From assembly GCF_002150505.1 (NCBI RefSeq), contig NZ_MSSV01000005.1:123578-187577 (forward strand): DNA of 64,000 bases. The letters run 5' to 3'. The notes beneath the pieces are model-generated. The model made no database searches. It saw only the letters and a program-made list of their open reading frames with translations, and was not told where the DNA came from. This document shows positions 36,311-45,498 of this stretch, piece after piece; position 1 is the first letter of the stretch; every line of letters begins with the position of its first letter. The stretch is from Algoriphagus ratkowskyi (GTDB taxonomy: Bacteria; Bacteroidota; Bacteroidia; Cytophagales; Cyclobacteriaceae). The position numbers were made by a program, and so were the translations under genes.

Positions 36311-37069
36311 ATGAATATTTCCCTCAAAAATCAACGAATTCTAGTAACTGGAGCTTCTCGGGGAATCGGAAAGGCAATTGCTAAGCAGCTTTCTGATTCT
36401 GGAGCTGAGGTGATAATTCATTATAATAAAAATAAGAATGAGGCAGAAAAGCTTCAAAATGAATTAAAGAATCCAGCTGTTATAGAGTCTTGTGATTTAT
36501 CAGACATAGATCAAGTAATTGGATTTGTTCCCAAATTGGTAGGGAAATATGGGTCAATTTCAGGTCTGGTAAATAATGCTGGGATCTCACTTTCCGCGCC
36601 CGATAATCTTGATACTAAAGAATGGGTGAAGATTTGGAATGAAACACTTCAAGTAAATACTACAGCGCTCGGAATTCTATGCAAAGAATTTGTAGAACAT
36701 GCCTTAGTTAACCAAAGTGGAAGGATCATTAATATCTCTTCTAGGGCAGCATTTCGAGGAGATACCACAGATTATATAGCTTATGCAGCATCTAAAGGTG
36801 CAATTGTCAGTTTGACAAGATCAATTGCCCGGCATTATGGGAAACAGGGAATCAAAGCTTTTTTAATTGCTCCAGGGTTTACACGCACGGACATGGCTGA
36901 TGAAATTTTGGCTGAATATGGAGAGGATTTTGCCTTGAATGATATTGCACTGAAGGAGCTGACAAGACCCGAAGATATTGCGCCTATGGTCACGCTGCTT
37001 TGTTCTGGACTGGCAGATCATGCTACTGGAGCAAGTATCGATATCAATGCGGGTTCGTATGTACATTAA
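36311..37069 (+). CDS. SDR family oxidoreductase
   Basis: NAD(P)-dependent short-chain dehydrogenase of 252 residues, FabG-like. The nucleotide-binding motif TGASRGIGKAIA is at 13-24, NNAG near 88-91, the catalytic serine in INISSRAAF, and YIAYAASKGA carries Tyr and Lys. The end (TGASIDINAGSYVH) is typical. Substrate unknown; it could be a ketoacyl or sugar reductase. It lies alone with 62 bases to the gene before and 30 to the next. Confidence 0.92.
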   Translation: MNISLKNQRILVTGASRGIGKAIAKQLSDSGAEVIIHYNKNKNEAEKLQNELKNPAVIESCDLSDIDQVIGFVPKLVGKYGSISGLVNNAGISLSAPDNLDTKEWVKIWNETLQVNTTALGILCKEFVEHALVNQSGRIINISSRAAFRGDTTDYIAYAASKGAIVSLTRSIARHYGKQGIKAFLIAPGFTRTDMADEILAEYGEDFALNDIALKELTRPEDIAPMVTLLCSGLADHATGASIDINAGSYVH

Positions 37070-37099
37070 TAGTGATTTGATATCTAAGCAAAACATCCA

Positions 37100-37693
37100 A
37101 TGCCTCTAAGGCAAAAAACCAACGATATTCTTTCCCCAGAATTAATTAAAATTCTGAAGATTTTTGGATTGATATCGATCGGGTTAGTTTTTACTCTTTC
37201 CTTTTTCAATACGAGACGGGCGAATAATTCGGGTGAAGACCTGACTTTCCATATGACTTCTTCCAGTCGTCTTTACTTTTTAAATGTTCGTGCCATAAAT
37301 TACGACAGAGAAGTAAGGCCTGATGCAGGAATGATTCTTTTTCGTCATGGCAAAAGAGCTACTTTAAAGTCTAAGCAATTGCTTGATATGGTAATTATTC
37401 TTAATAATCCAAAAGATGAAGCTTACCTCTATTTGGAACCTGTGAGCATAGATTGGCCGCTTGAAATTAAAGCTTCGCTTGGAGGAAAGGAAGAGATATT
37501 CCAATTTAAAAATGGAAATAATACCGATGTTTTAAGGTATATCAAACAACTAGAGCCGTGGATTTTCAATGAGGCTAAATTTGAGTTAAAAGTTGATTCC
37601 AACTGGATTCCTTTGTGGTCAACTCCAAAAGAAAAGGAAAGCATAAAATCCATACTAGAAGATTATTATAAATTGATAAATGAGCGAGAATAA
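37100..37693 (+). CDS. Hypothetical membrane-anchored protein
   Basis: A 197-residue protein with one predicted membrane helix near 20-38 (KIFGLISIGLVFTLSFF) and a C-terminal domain likely outside the cytoplasm. That part begins with SSSRLYFLNVRAINYDRE. No family recognised. Its stop overlaps the following thioesterase start by 14 bp, so the two are coupled. Confidence 0.72.
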   Translation: MPLRQKTNDILSPELIKILKIFGLISIGLVFTLSFFNTRRANNSGEDLTFHMTSSSRLYFLNVRAINYDREVRPDAGMILFRHGKRATLKSKQLLDMVIILNNPKDEAYLYLEPVSIDWPLEIKASLGGKEEIFQFKNGNNTDVLRYIKQLEPWIFNEAKFELKVDSNWIPLWSTPKEKESIKSILEDYYKLINERE

Positions 37694-38153
37694 TTCGATG
37701 GAAAACCCAAATTCCCACATGGAGCAATTCAAGAAATTAGTAGGCCAAAAGCTAGATAAAATGCCCTCACAGGCTGGAAACTGGCTTGGAGGAACACTTC
37801 TGGAAATTGAAAAAGACTTTATCAAAGTATCCTATATTGTGAGTCCAGCAATGTGCAATCCTGCACGGATTCTGCATGGAGGAGTGGCATCATTGATGAT
37901 AGATGATGTTATCGGAATGGGGAATTTTGTAGCCGGCTCAGAGTACTTGATGACTAGTATAAATCTGAATGTAGATTTTTTGTCTGCCGCACAGGTTGGT
38001 GAGAAATTAGAGGTATCTGCAAAATTAGTTCGATCTGGCTCAAACCTAAATCATTGGGACGCCGTAATCACTAAAGACTCAGGTAAAATCGTAGCTAAAG
38101 CTAGCTCCAATATGATCAAAACGCACGTAAAGATGAGTGAACTCGGGTATTGA
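37680..38153 (+). CDS. PaaI family hotdog thioesterase
   Basis: A 157-residue hotdog-fold acyl-CoA thioesterase. The hallmark HGGVASLMIDDVIGM (about 65-79) contains the conserved His-Gly-Gly with an aspartate. MTSINLNVDFLSAA follows, as in PaaI/YdiI-type enzymes. Substrate cannot be told. The first ATG overlaps the upstream gene; a second in-frame ATG 18 bases on would avoid that overlap and give 151 residues. Confidence 0.88.
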   Translation: MSENNSMENPNSHMEQFKKLVGQKLDKMPSQAGNWLGGTLLEIEKDFIKVSYIVSPAMCNPARILHGGVASLMIDDVIGMGNFVAGSEYLMTSINLNVDFLSAAQVGEKLEVSAKLVRSGSNLNHWDAVITKDSGKIVAKASSNMIKTHVKMSELGY

Positions 38154-38180
38154 AATCTAATACTACTTAATTTTACACAA

Positions 38181-38588
38181 ATGAAAAATTTTCTACTACT
38201 ACTTATATTCTTAGGAACTTCTACTTTTGCCCAAGCTCAATGGACAACTTCTTTCCACATCAGCAATCGCCCTTTTGTAGGAGTAAATAAGCAGTTAGGA
38301 GAAAGATGGCTCCCAGAATTTCGGGTTGATGTGGATAATAGTTTTGATTACACTGGGCTAGAATTGGTTGTGAATTATATTTTTGTCAAAAAGGACTCAT
38401 ATCAATTCTATGGAGGATTGGGAGGAAGGGCGAATTATTATTCTGGTGTAGTGATTCCAGCAGGCTTGAACATCTATCCATTTGAAAACAAGAGTTTTGG
38501 GTTTCAAATGGAATTAGCTGGAGTTGTTGGAGAATTGAGTTACCTCAGGGGTTCTACTGGAATCAGATACCGCTTCAACAAGAATTAA
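38181..38588 (+). CDS. Small exported beta-barrel-like protein
   Basis: A 135-residue protein with a signal peptide (MKNFLLLLIFLGTSTFAQA, cut after A19). The mature part has alternating aromatic/polar strands (YQFYGGLGGRANYYSG, IRYRFNKN at the end) like a small outer-membrane barrel. The C-terminus ends in an aromatic strand, common for such barrels. Function unknown. It converges with the TrmH-family gene by 4 bp overlap. Confidence 0.74.
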   Translation: MKNFLLLLIFLGTSTFAQAQWTTSFHISNRPFVGVNKQLGERWLPEFRVDVDNSFDYTGLELVVNYIFVKKDSYQFYGGLGGRANYYSGVVIPAGLNIYPFENKSFGFQMELAGVVGELSYLRGSTGIRYRFNKN

Positions 38589-39118
38589 AATTGCTCCATT
38601 TTCACCATCAAATCCCAAACAGCTATACCTAGAGATACAGAAATATTTAAGGAGTGCTTGGTGCCCAATTGCGGAATTTCCAAAACTGCATCACAAGCAT
38701 TAAGCACTTCTTCTTCTACGCCAAACACCTCATTTCCGAATACTAGAGCATATTTTTTACCTTTTTTAGGAATAAAATCATTGAGCATCACTGAACGATC
38801 TACCTGTTCTAAAGCACAAATTTGAAAGCCTTCAGCTTTCAAATTTTCTACCGCCAGCATGGTATTTAGGCAGTATTCCCAACCTACAGACTCGGTAGCA
38901 CCCAAAGCAGTTTTCTGAATATCCCGATGCGGTGGTGTACCAGTAATTCCGCAGAGATAAATTTTTTCTATTCCAAAAGCATCTCCAGTTCGGAAAGAAG
39001 AGCCGACGTTATTTAGGCTTCGAACATTGTCTAGAACGATAACAATTGGCGATTTATCCATTTCTTTAAACTCCTCTACAGAAACTCTTTCGAGCTCTTC
39101 CATGCTTAATTTTTTCAT
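38585..39118 (-). CDS. TrmH/SpoU family RNA methyltransferase
   Basis: A 177-residue knotted (SPOUT) methyltransferase. Motif 1 is VLDNVRSLNNVGSSFRTGDA (about 28-47) with the conserved N and R, motif 2 is ALVFGNEVFGVEEEVL, and motif 3 is LNISVSLGIAVWDL. It lacks an extra N-terminal RNA-binding domain. The modified RNA is not evident; tRNA or rRNA 2'-O-methylation is likely. Confidence 0.93.
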   Translation of the reverse strand: MKKLSMEELERVSVEEFKEMDKSPIVIVLDNVRSLNNVGSSFRTGDAFGIEKIYLCGITGTPPHRDIQKTALGATESVGWEYCLNTMLAVENLKAEGFQICALEQVDRSVMLNDFIPKKGKKYALVFGNEVFGVEEEVLNACDAVLEIPQLGTKHSLNISVSLGIAVWDLMVKMEQF

Positions 39119-39207
39119 TGCCTTTTGTTCTGCTTTGTGAATGGCTTATTTTCGACTTTATTCCTTGAGTAAGTTTTTGAAATTACGTACAAAAGTAAGC
39201 ATACCCC

Positions 39208-41811
39208 ATGAGTAAGTCTAAAGACGGCAAAGAAACGCCCTTAATGAAGCAGTATAATGCCATAAAAGCTAAGCATCCCGGTGCCTTGCTACTTTTTCGT
39301 GTAGGGGATTTTTATGAGACTTTCGGAGAGGATGCCATTCGAGCTAGCAAAATTCTGGATATCGTGCTGACCAAGCGTGGCAATGGTGCTGCTACATTTA
39401 TTGAACTGGCTGGTTTTCCACATCATTCTTTGGATACGTATTTACCAAAATTGGTGCGTGCTGGAAACCGTGTAGCAATCTGCGATCAGTTGGAAGATCC
39501 GAAGTCAGTCAAAGGGATTGTGAAGCGTGGTGTGACGGAATTGGTGACGCCAGGACTTTCTTTCAACGATCAAGTCTTAGATACAAAGAAAAACAACTAC
39601 CTCGCTTCCATCTCTTTTGGAAAGGACAAACATGGAATTGCTTTTTTAGATCTTTCTACTGGGGAATTTATGTGCGCCGAAGGCTCAGCATCCTACCTCG
39701 AAAAGCTCATTCAGAGCTTTGCGCCAGCTGAAATAATTTTCTCTAAAGCTGCTAAAAAGTCTGCTGCAGAGATGCTGAAGAATGATTTCATCACGTTCCA
39801 TTGCGAAGATTGGGTATATCAATATGATTTCACTTATGAGAAGCTCAAGACACATTTTGGTACGGCTAATCTCAAGGGCTTTGGCATTGAAGAGCTTGAA
39901 TCGGGTATCGTAGCTGCGGGTGCGATTCTATATTATTTGGAAGAAACAGAGCATAAAGAAATTCAGCATATATCTTCTATTTCGCGAATAGCGGAGGAGA
40001 AATATGTTTGGTTGGACAAGTTTACGATTCGAAACTTAGAGCTGGTATTTCCTCAGCATGAAGGGGGGATTCCATTAATCAATATCTTGGATCAGACGGT
40101 AACACCGATGGGTTCGAGGATGATGAAAAAGTGGATGGTACTTCCCCTGAAGGAGAAATCTACAATAGAAGAGCGGTTGAATGTGGTGGACTTTTTCTAT
40201 CAAAATGAAGCGCTGATAGATGAGATGGTCGATCCACTGAAGCATATCGGTGATTTGGAACGATTGATTTCCAAAGTCGTGGTGGGTCGTGCGAATCCTC
40301 GAGAGATCAATCAGATCAGACGTGCGCTGATAAATATAAAACCCATTAAAGAGTTACTTAAAAATCAGAAGAATCCTACACTGAAGCGACTTTCTGATCA
40401 ATTGAATCCATGTGAGTTTTTGTTGGAGAAAATAAGTACAGAACTGAAAGAAGATGCACCTATGCTTACGCATCAAGGAGGAATTATCCAAGATGGAGTA
40501 GATGAGGAATTGGATGAATATCGTGGTCTGGCGAATACTGGAAAGGATTTTCTCGTTCAAATTCAGCAGCGGGAGGTTCAGAATACTGGAATTACCTCGC
40601 TTAAGATAGCTTTCAACAAAGTATTCGGATATTATCTAGAAGTCACTCATTCACACAAAGACAAGGTTCCAGCCGAATGGATTAGAAAGCAAACACTTGT
40701 CAATGCAGAGCGGTATATCACGCCAGAACTGAAGGAGTACGAGGATAAAATCCTGAATGCAGAGGATAAAATGATCGCAATTGAGCAACGGTTTTTCTTG
40801 GCTCTTGTCCAGGAGACAGCACAGTATGTGACGCAAATCCAGCAGAACGCCAGAGTGCTTGGTACCTTGGATGTTCTTATTTCTTTTGCCCAAGTAGCAA
40901 TTTTGAATTCCTATAGTAGACCAAAAATCTCAGAGACAGAAACACTTGAAATCAAAGATGGTCGTCATCCTGTAATCGAAAAACAATTGCCTCCAGGCGA
41001 GGATTATGTGCCTAATGACATTTACCTAGATCACGATTCGCAGCAGATCATGATCATCACTGGTCCAAATATGGCTGGTAAGTCGGCTCTCCTGCGTCAA
41101 ACGGCGCTCACGGTATTGATGGCTCAGATGGGAAGCTTTGTACCTGCATCCTTCGCAAGAATTGGTATTATCGATAAAGTATTTACCCGTGTTGGAGCTT
41201 CAGATAATCTTTCAAAAGGTGAATCCACCTTTATGGTGGAGATGACTGAGACAGCCAGTATTCTGAATAACTTGTCGGATCGCAGTTTAGTTTTGATGGA
41301 TGAAATTGGACGAGGAACATCGACTTATGACGGAATTTCCATTGCTTGGTCGATTGTGGAGTACTTGCACAACCATCCTACTTTTAGAGCAAAAACACTT
41401 TTTGCAACGCATTATCATGAATTGAATCAGCTTGCTGCCGATTTTCCTAAAATCAAGAATTTCAATGTGTCTGTAAAGGAAGTGGGTAATAAGGTGATTT
41501 TCATGCGAAAGCTAAAGCCAGGTGGAAGTGAGCATAGCTTTGGTATCCATGTAGCACAAATGGCTGGGATGCCAAACCCAATTGTCCTTAGAGCGGCTGA
41601 GATTATGTCACATTTGGAGAAGGATAAGGCAGTGGCTGAGCAAAAGAAGAATATCAAATCCATCCCCAAAAATAACTTTCAGTTAAGTATGTTTGAGATG
41701 GACCCTAAATTTCAAGAGGCGAAGGAACTTCTTGATGGGATAGACATCAATGCTATTTCACCAATAGAGGCCCTTTTAAAATTGCATGAATTAAAAAAGA
41801 AAATTGAATAA
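39208..41811 (+). CDS. mutS: DNA mismatch repair protein MutS
   Basis: Mismatch recognition ATPase of 867 residues. The mismatch wedge is in RVGDFYETFGEDA (F35-Y36-E37). The Walker A motif is ITGPNMAGKSALLRQTA, then FTRVGASDNLSKGESTF, Walker B LVLMDEIGRGTS, and FATHYHELNQL. It is full length with the C-terminal dimer region. It stands alone, 90 bases from the convergent-divergent TrmH gene. Its partner MutL is not in the window. Confidence 0.97.
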   Translation: MSKSKDGKETPLMKQYNAIKAKHPGALLLFRVGDFYETFGEDAIRASKILDIVLTKRGNGAATFIELAGFPHHSLDTYLPKLVRAGNRVAICDQLEDPKSVKGIVKRGVTELVTPGLSFNDQVLDTKKNNYLASISFGKDKHGIAFLDLSTGEFMCAEGSASYLEKLIQSFAPAEIIFSKAAKKSAAEMLKNDFITFHCEDWVYQYDFTYEKLKTHFGTANLKGFGIEELESGIVAAGAILYYLEETEHKEIQHISSISRIAEEKYVWLDKFTIRNLELVFPQHEGGIPLINILDQTVTPMGSRMMKKWMVLPLKEKSTIEERLNVVDFFYQNEALIDEMVDPLKHIGDLERLISKVVVGRANPREINQIRRALINIKPIKELLKNQKNPTLKRLSDQLNPCEFLLEKISTELKEDAPMLTHQGGIIQDGVDEELDEYRGLANTGKDFLVQIQQREVQNTGITSLKIAFNKVFGYYLEVTHSHKDKVPAEWIRKQTLVNAERYITPELKEYEDKILNAEDKMIAIEQRFFLALVQETAQYVTQIQQNARVLGTLDVLISFAQVAILNSYSRPKISETETLEIKDGRHPVIEKQLPPGEDYVPNDIYLDHDSQQIMIITGPNMAGKSALLRQTALTVLMAQMGSFVPASFARIGIIDKVFTRVGASDNLSKGESTFMVEMTETASILNNLSDRSLVLMDEIGRGTSTYDGISIAWSIVEYLHNHPTFRAKTLFATHYHELNQLAADFPKIKNFNVSVKEVGNKVIFMRKLKPGGSEHSFGIHVAQMAGMPNPIVLRAAEIMSHLEKDKAVAEQKKNIKSIPKNNFQLSMFEMDPKFQEAKELLDGIDINAISPIEALLKLHELKKKIE

Positions 41812-42374
41812 GTAAGAACTACTTTTTATAAAATGAATTACCAATCAATTTTTGAGAAATTGAGCGATCAGGAATATCTATAATAACCTGATTATCAAAG
41901 GAAAATTGATAAACTTTCATTTTTATCCTAAAATGTTAACAGTCGTAAAGGTTTAACATTTGCCTGTTTGATTAAAAATTTTTTTACTGAAAATGTAGAA
42001 TAACTGTCAAGTTATACTGTTTCAATTTAAAGGTATGAAGACTTCATTTGCACTGAATAATCCCGAATTTTCGGTTTTCAGAAAATTGTTCTTGATAGAT
42101 TTTATCAAGGCACTATAACTGAGAAGCATTCTTCTGAGTTTTCATATACAAACACTCTGGGTTCATATAATAATTAAAAATTAGATTAATGCATGGAAAA
42201 GTTAGGCCATATCTGATAGACTCTGCTGGTAATTTCGCTATATATCTACACGTCGTTATGCAGCTTTATACCCCACCCTAATCAGCGAACTATGTGTGAA
42301 ATTATTCTTAAAAGTAAGAGGGAAGGTCACGGATATTTGTAAGTAAAAATTCACCAAACAATAAAATTGTATCC
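41812..42374. other. AT-rich gap with possible decayed coding sequence
   Basis: No intact gene was found between mutS and the LuxR-type fragment. Short open stretches (for example MKTSFALNNPEFSVFRKLF at 42034-42119, plus, and CEIILKSKREGHGYL near 42293-42343, another frame) look like broken pieces of a PAS-LuxR regulator of the type found in Bacteroidota. The reading-frame breaks are many, so this is weak evidence. Confidence 0.35.
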
Positions 42375-42557
42375 ATGACCAAAAAAAAGAAAGAGATTGT
42401 GAAGTTGATTTTGCGAGGAAAGGAGTCTAAGGATATCGCGGTTTGCCTGGATAATTCTGTAAATACTATTTCAATACATCATAAAAACATGCTTAAAAAG
42501 CTTGATGCGCGAAATGTTGGGAAAATGGTAAAAATATTATCAACCTATCCATTTTGA
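42375..42557 (+). pseudogene. Orphan LuxR-type DNA-binding domain, probably a gene remnant
   Basis: A 60-residue frame that equals a bare LuxR HTH: KEIVKLILRGKESKDIAVCL, then NSVNTISIHHKNMLKKLDARN. It lacks any sensor or receiver domain. The frame upstream (FVSKNSPNNKIVS just before the ATG) continues the same reading frame for about 19 codons before a stop, so the ATG is probably internal to a formerly longer protein. Either a minimal regulator or, more likely, the tail of a decayed gene. Confidence 0.6.
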
Positions 42558-42625
42558 TAGTAGCTTGAAAATCAATGACAAGGATGATTATCGAGGAAAA
42601 ACTTGAAAAAATTACCAAATAATAC

Positions 42626-42655
42626 TTGTAAATTTCTCCTTGACGCTTACCTTTG
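42626..42655 (+). promoter_or_regulatory. Bacteroidota-type promoter for the tRNA pair
   Basis: TTG at 42626-42628 and TACCTTTG at 42648-42655 are separated by exactly 19 bases, matching the -33/-7 consensus (TTTG and TAnnTTTG) known for the main sigma factor of Bacteroides and Flavobacterium. Transcription would begin about 42661, 36 bases before tRNA-Gly. Confidence 0.8.
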
Positions 42656-42696
42656 CATCCACAATTCAACTGGATCACGTTCCAGTTAAAACAAAA

Positions 42697-42769
<73 letters not shown>

Positions 42770-42770
42770 C

Positions 42771-42797
42771 AAAAAGCCCTTGATTCAAGGGCTTTCT
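42771..42797 (+). terminator. Hairpin after tRNA-Gly
   Basis: A 10-bp stem AAAGCCCTTG/CAAGGGCTTT with a 3-base loop, followed by CTTGTT, lies two bases after the tRNA. It is terminator-like with a weak T-run, so partial readthrough into tRNA-Leu is possible. Confidence 0.65.
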
Positions 42798-42875
42798 TGT
42801 TATACGGAATTTGTAGCTTGGTAATGTCCAAGTTAAGCCGGAAAGAAAAATCTATGTTTTTAGGATATAGATTAA

Positions 42876-42959
42876 GCCGGGATGGTGGAATAGGTAGACA
42901 CGCAAGACTTAAAATCTTGTGAGCGTAAGCTCGTGCGGGTTCGATTCCCGCTCCTGGTA
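42876..42959 (+). tRNA. tRNA-Leu (TAA)
   Basis: 84 bases with a long class II variable arm (TGAGCGTAAGCTCGT). The acceptor is GCCGGGA/TCCTGGT with two G-T pairs, the anticodon stem CAAGA/TCTTG with loop CTTAAAA (anticodon TAA), the T arm GCGGG-TTCGATT-CCCGC, and the discriminator A typical of Leu. CCA is not encoded. Confidence 0.96.
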
Positions 42960-42960
42960 C

Positions 42961-42991
42961 AAAAGCCTCGTAGAAATACGGGGCTTTTTTG
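42961..42991 (+). terminator. Terminator after tRNA-Leu
   Basis: Stem AAAAGCCTCGT/ACGGGGCTTTT with one T-G pair and a 6-base loop, then TTGTGTTTTT. This is a good rho-independent terminator that closes the tRNA transcript. Confidence 0.85.
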
Positions 42992-43077
42992 TGTTTTTTA
43001 GCCAACTGCTTTTGATAAATTTGCTTTTACAAAACATCATGCTTTCACTCGGTGCTATTTTTTGTATTTTAACCGCT

Positions 43078-43929
43078 ATGGAAGAATTTGAGTTTTTATC
43101 TTCTGACTGGCCAACTGTTAAAAATTGGCTGATCATAGGCGGTTCAGCACTTGCCACATTTATGATTTTTCTCTTTTTGGCTAGAAAATCACGTACACTT
43201 TTAAGCAGAAGACTTGTGAAGCGAATGGATGACGATCTGTTGGCTAATTTTCTCGCTGGCGTATTTGGGTCAATCGTAATCCTAATTGGCTTGTTGATTG
43301 TATTCCGTATTATAGGATTGACCGGGGTGATTTCTGGCATGCTTGCAGGAGCAGGTATTTCAGCTTTTATAATAGGTTTTGCACTGAAGGATATCGGAGA
43401 AAACTTTCTTGCAGGAATTCTATTAGCGTTTAAAAGACCCTTTAGAGTCGGTGATTTAGTAGATATTGGAGGAATCCGAGGAACCGTTTTAATTCTTAAT
43501 CTCCGTGATACTCAAATAAAAACTCCTGACGGAAAGGATGTTTTTATTCCTAATGCTAATATCATAAAGAACCCCTTGGTTAATTTTACTATTGACGGAT
43601 TTCTTCGCTATGATTTTACTGTGGGACTGGATTATGGCTCAGATTACAGAGCGGCACTATCGATAATTTTAGAAGCTATATCCACCGTAGAAGGAGTGCT
43701 TACTGAAAATAAAAAACCAAAAGCTTGGATCTCAGACTTGTCAGAAAGTACGTTAAATCTTCAAGTGGTTTTTTGGGTAAATACATTTGATAGAAAAATC
43801 AGTGATATGGAAGTGAAAACCGACGCAGTCATTTCTGTATTAACGGCATTAGAAAAGGCCGGCATTAATATGCCAGCCCAAGTTTTGGAAATCAAGAATT
43901 TTCAGGGAAAGAGTTTTAAAACTGCCTGA
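43078..43929 (+). CDS. MscS family small-conductance mechanosensitive channel
   Basis: Inner-membrane channel of 283 residues that opens under membrane tension to release solutes. Three membrane helices (about 17-35, 60-82, 85-107) are followed by the pore-lining GMLAGAGISAFIIGFALKD (cut) and the MscS beta domain IGGIRGTVLILNLRDTQIKTPDG (cut). The end is the MscS C-terminal alpha/beta domain. The open frame runs back into tRNA-Leu, so an internal start is needed; MEEFEFLSSDWP is used, with an ATG 13 codons earlier as alternative. It abuts the convergent MazG-like gene. Confidence 0.88.
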   Translation: MEEFEFLSSDWPTVKNWLIIGGSALATFMIFLFLARKSRTLLSRRLVKRMDDDLLANFLAGVFGSIVILIGLLIVFRIIGLTGVISGMLAGAGISAFIIGFALKDIGENFLAGILLAFKRPFRVGDLVDIGGIRGTVLILNLRDTQIKTPDGKDVFIPNANIIKNPLVNFTIDGFLRYDFTVGLDYGSDYRAALSIILEAISTVEGVLTENKKPKAWISDLSESTLNLQVVFWVNTFDRKISDMEVKTDAVISVLTALEKAGINMPAQVLEIKNFQGKSFKTA

Positions 43930-44397
43930 TTACTGATTTAAAATGCCTTTTAAATCAGCAGGAGAATATGCTACTGATTTCAAGGTTTTTCTATCACCTT
44001 CTCTGAAGACTAAGAACAATTCACCTTCTTTTTCATAGAAACATTCGGTGCCTTTTGCATTGTAATGTGCGACGGTTGCTTTGGCTTCTTCTTCTGTTTT
44101 GCAGGCTTTGCTCATATTCGAGCGCTGCACTTCATCGAAGAGAATTTTGAATTTTTCGCCTAAGCCAAATTCCAGAATAGCTCCTGAAAGCACATATTGC
44201 AAATCGCAAAGTGCATCAGCCACTTCGACCAAATCATTATTTGCGATAGCTACTTCGAGTTCCTTTAACTCCTCTGCCAGAAGAGATACACGCAAATCAC
44301 ATCTTACTTTCTCAGGGATAATCGGAGACGGCAGAACAGGGTGTTTGAAGGTTTCGTGAAATAGGGCGACTGAGGTAAGCGATTTAGGATCTTGCAT
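43930..44397 (-). CDS. MazG-like NTP pyrophosphohydrolase family protein
   Basis: A 155-residue all-alpha NTP pyrophosphatase-like protein. The metal motif is LLAEELKELEVAI (E42-E43-xx-E46) and then LVEVADALCDLQYVL with E and D residues at the expected places. Such enzymes hydrolyse non-canonical or excess nucleotides. The C-terminal 50 residues (CFYEKEGELFLVFREGDRKT) look beta-rich and are unlike plain MazG. Substrate unknown. Confidence 0.82.
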   Translation of the reverse strand: MQDPKSLTSVALFHETFKHPVLPSPIIPEKVRCDLRVSLLAEELKELEVAIANNDLVEVADALCDLQYVLSGAILEFGLGEKFKILFDEVQRSNMSKACKTEEEAKATVAHYNAKGTECFYEKEGELFLVFREGDRKTLKSVAYSPADLKGILNQ

Positions 44398-44540
44398 TAT
44401 TTGATTTATTGAAAGGTTGAAATAAGTAAAAAGACTTGGATTTCGGGCCTTTTACACTTGAATTCTAATGTAGTAAAGTGGATTGATAATATGTTTCACC
44501 CAATTTCTGACCGATTTGAAATTGAGTTTCAGACAATAAG

Positions 44541-44570
44541 TCTGTTTTTCTGACAAGATGCTTAAGTTTG
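44541..44570 (+). promoter_or_regulatory. Probable promoter of dapF
   Basis: TAAGTTTG at 44563-44570 matches the Bacteroidota -7 box TAnnTTTG. TCTG at 44541-44544 is a weak match to the -33 box with an 18-base spacer. It would give a start about 48 bases before the dapF ATG. Confidence 0.5.
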
Positions 44571-44624
44571 TAGCTCAATAGTGCCTTGGATGAATTTTTG
44601 TCCAATAGTCTACAATTATTCTCC

Positions 44625-45398
44625 ATGCAAATATCATTTTATAAATATCAAGGAACTGGCAATGACTTCATCATGATCGACGATCGTGGGCAGGAGTTTG
44701 ATGATTCTGATCTTCAATTAGTCTCAAAAATTTGCGACCGAAAGTTTGGAATTGGTGCTGATGGCTTAATTTTAATCAGAAATCACACAGAATTTGATTT
44801 TGAGATGATCTATTTCAATGCTGATGGCAGTCAAAGTATGTGTGGCAATGGCGCTAGATGTGCAGTTGCTTTTTCAGCATATTTGGGAATAATTAATGAG
44901 AAGACAAATTTTCTAGCCATAGATGGAGCTCATGATGCGATTTTGAAAGATGGATTAGTAGAGTTGCTGATGGGAAATGTGGCTGGAATAGAGGTAAAAG
45001 GAACTGATTCTTTTATCAATACTGGCTCACCTCATCATATCCGATTTGTAGAAGACGTGGAAAATTACCCAGTTTTTGATGAGGGTAAAAAGATCAGGTA
45101 TGATCAAATGCATTCCCCAGCAGGCACTAATGTTAATTTCGTTGAAAAACTGAGCGAGGACGAAATTTTCGTTCGTACTTATGAGAGAGGTGTGGAGGAT
45201 GAGACTCTTTCATGTGGTACTGGTGTGACAGCAGCGGCTATCGCTTTTGGGAGGGATCAATCAGTGGCCTCGATTAAAATAAAGACCCTTGGAGGTCAAT
45301 TATCTGTAAAATTTAAAGCCTCCGTTGATGGTGGCTTCAACGAAGTCTGGTTAATAGGGCCTGCGGAACAGGTTTTTGCCGGAAAAATAAATCTTTAA
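44625..45398 (+). CDS. dapF: Diaminopimelate epimerase
   Basis: PLP-independent racemase of 257 residues that turns L,L- into meso-diaminopimelate for lysine and peptidoglycan. The two catalytic cysteines are in MCGNGARCAVAF and ETLSCGTGVTAAAIA. The front shows YKYQGTGNDFIMIDD. The longer frame adds 13 odd residues upstream, so the ATG before QISFYKYQG was chosen. secA begins 100 bases on, probably its own unit. Confidence 0.95.
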   Translation: MQISFYKYQGTGNDFIMIDDRGQEFDDSDLQLVSKICDRKFGIGADGLILIRNHTEFDFEMIYFNADGSQSMCGNGARCAVAFSAYLGIINEKTNFLAIDGAHDAILKDGLVELLMGNVAGIEVKGTDSFINTGSPHHIRFVEDVENYPVFDEGKKIRYDQMHSPAGTNVNFVEKLSEDEIFVRTYERGVEDETLSCGTGVTAAAIAFGRDQSVASIKIKTLGGQLSVKFKASVDGGFNEVWLIGPAEQVFAGKINL

Positions 45399-45498
45399 TC
45401 AGCTCTTGGAGATCTTTTCCAATGAACTGGTTTTATTATCAATTATAACAAAAAGGGCTTAATTTTATAGCCCCTATAGAGATTCACAATAAGCTAAC

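Noticed and set aside
42919..43077. N-terminal extension of the MscS frame reaching into tRNA-Leu
   Set aside because: It overlaps the tRNA and its terminator; internal ATGs give a normal protein.
45449..45482. Hairpin GGGCT/AGCCC upstream of secA as a regulatory element
   Set aside because: Five-pair stem only, without a T-run or known leader motif on the coding strand.
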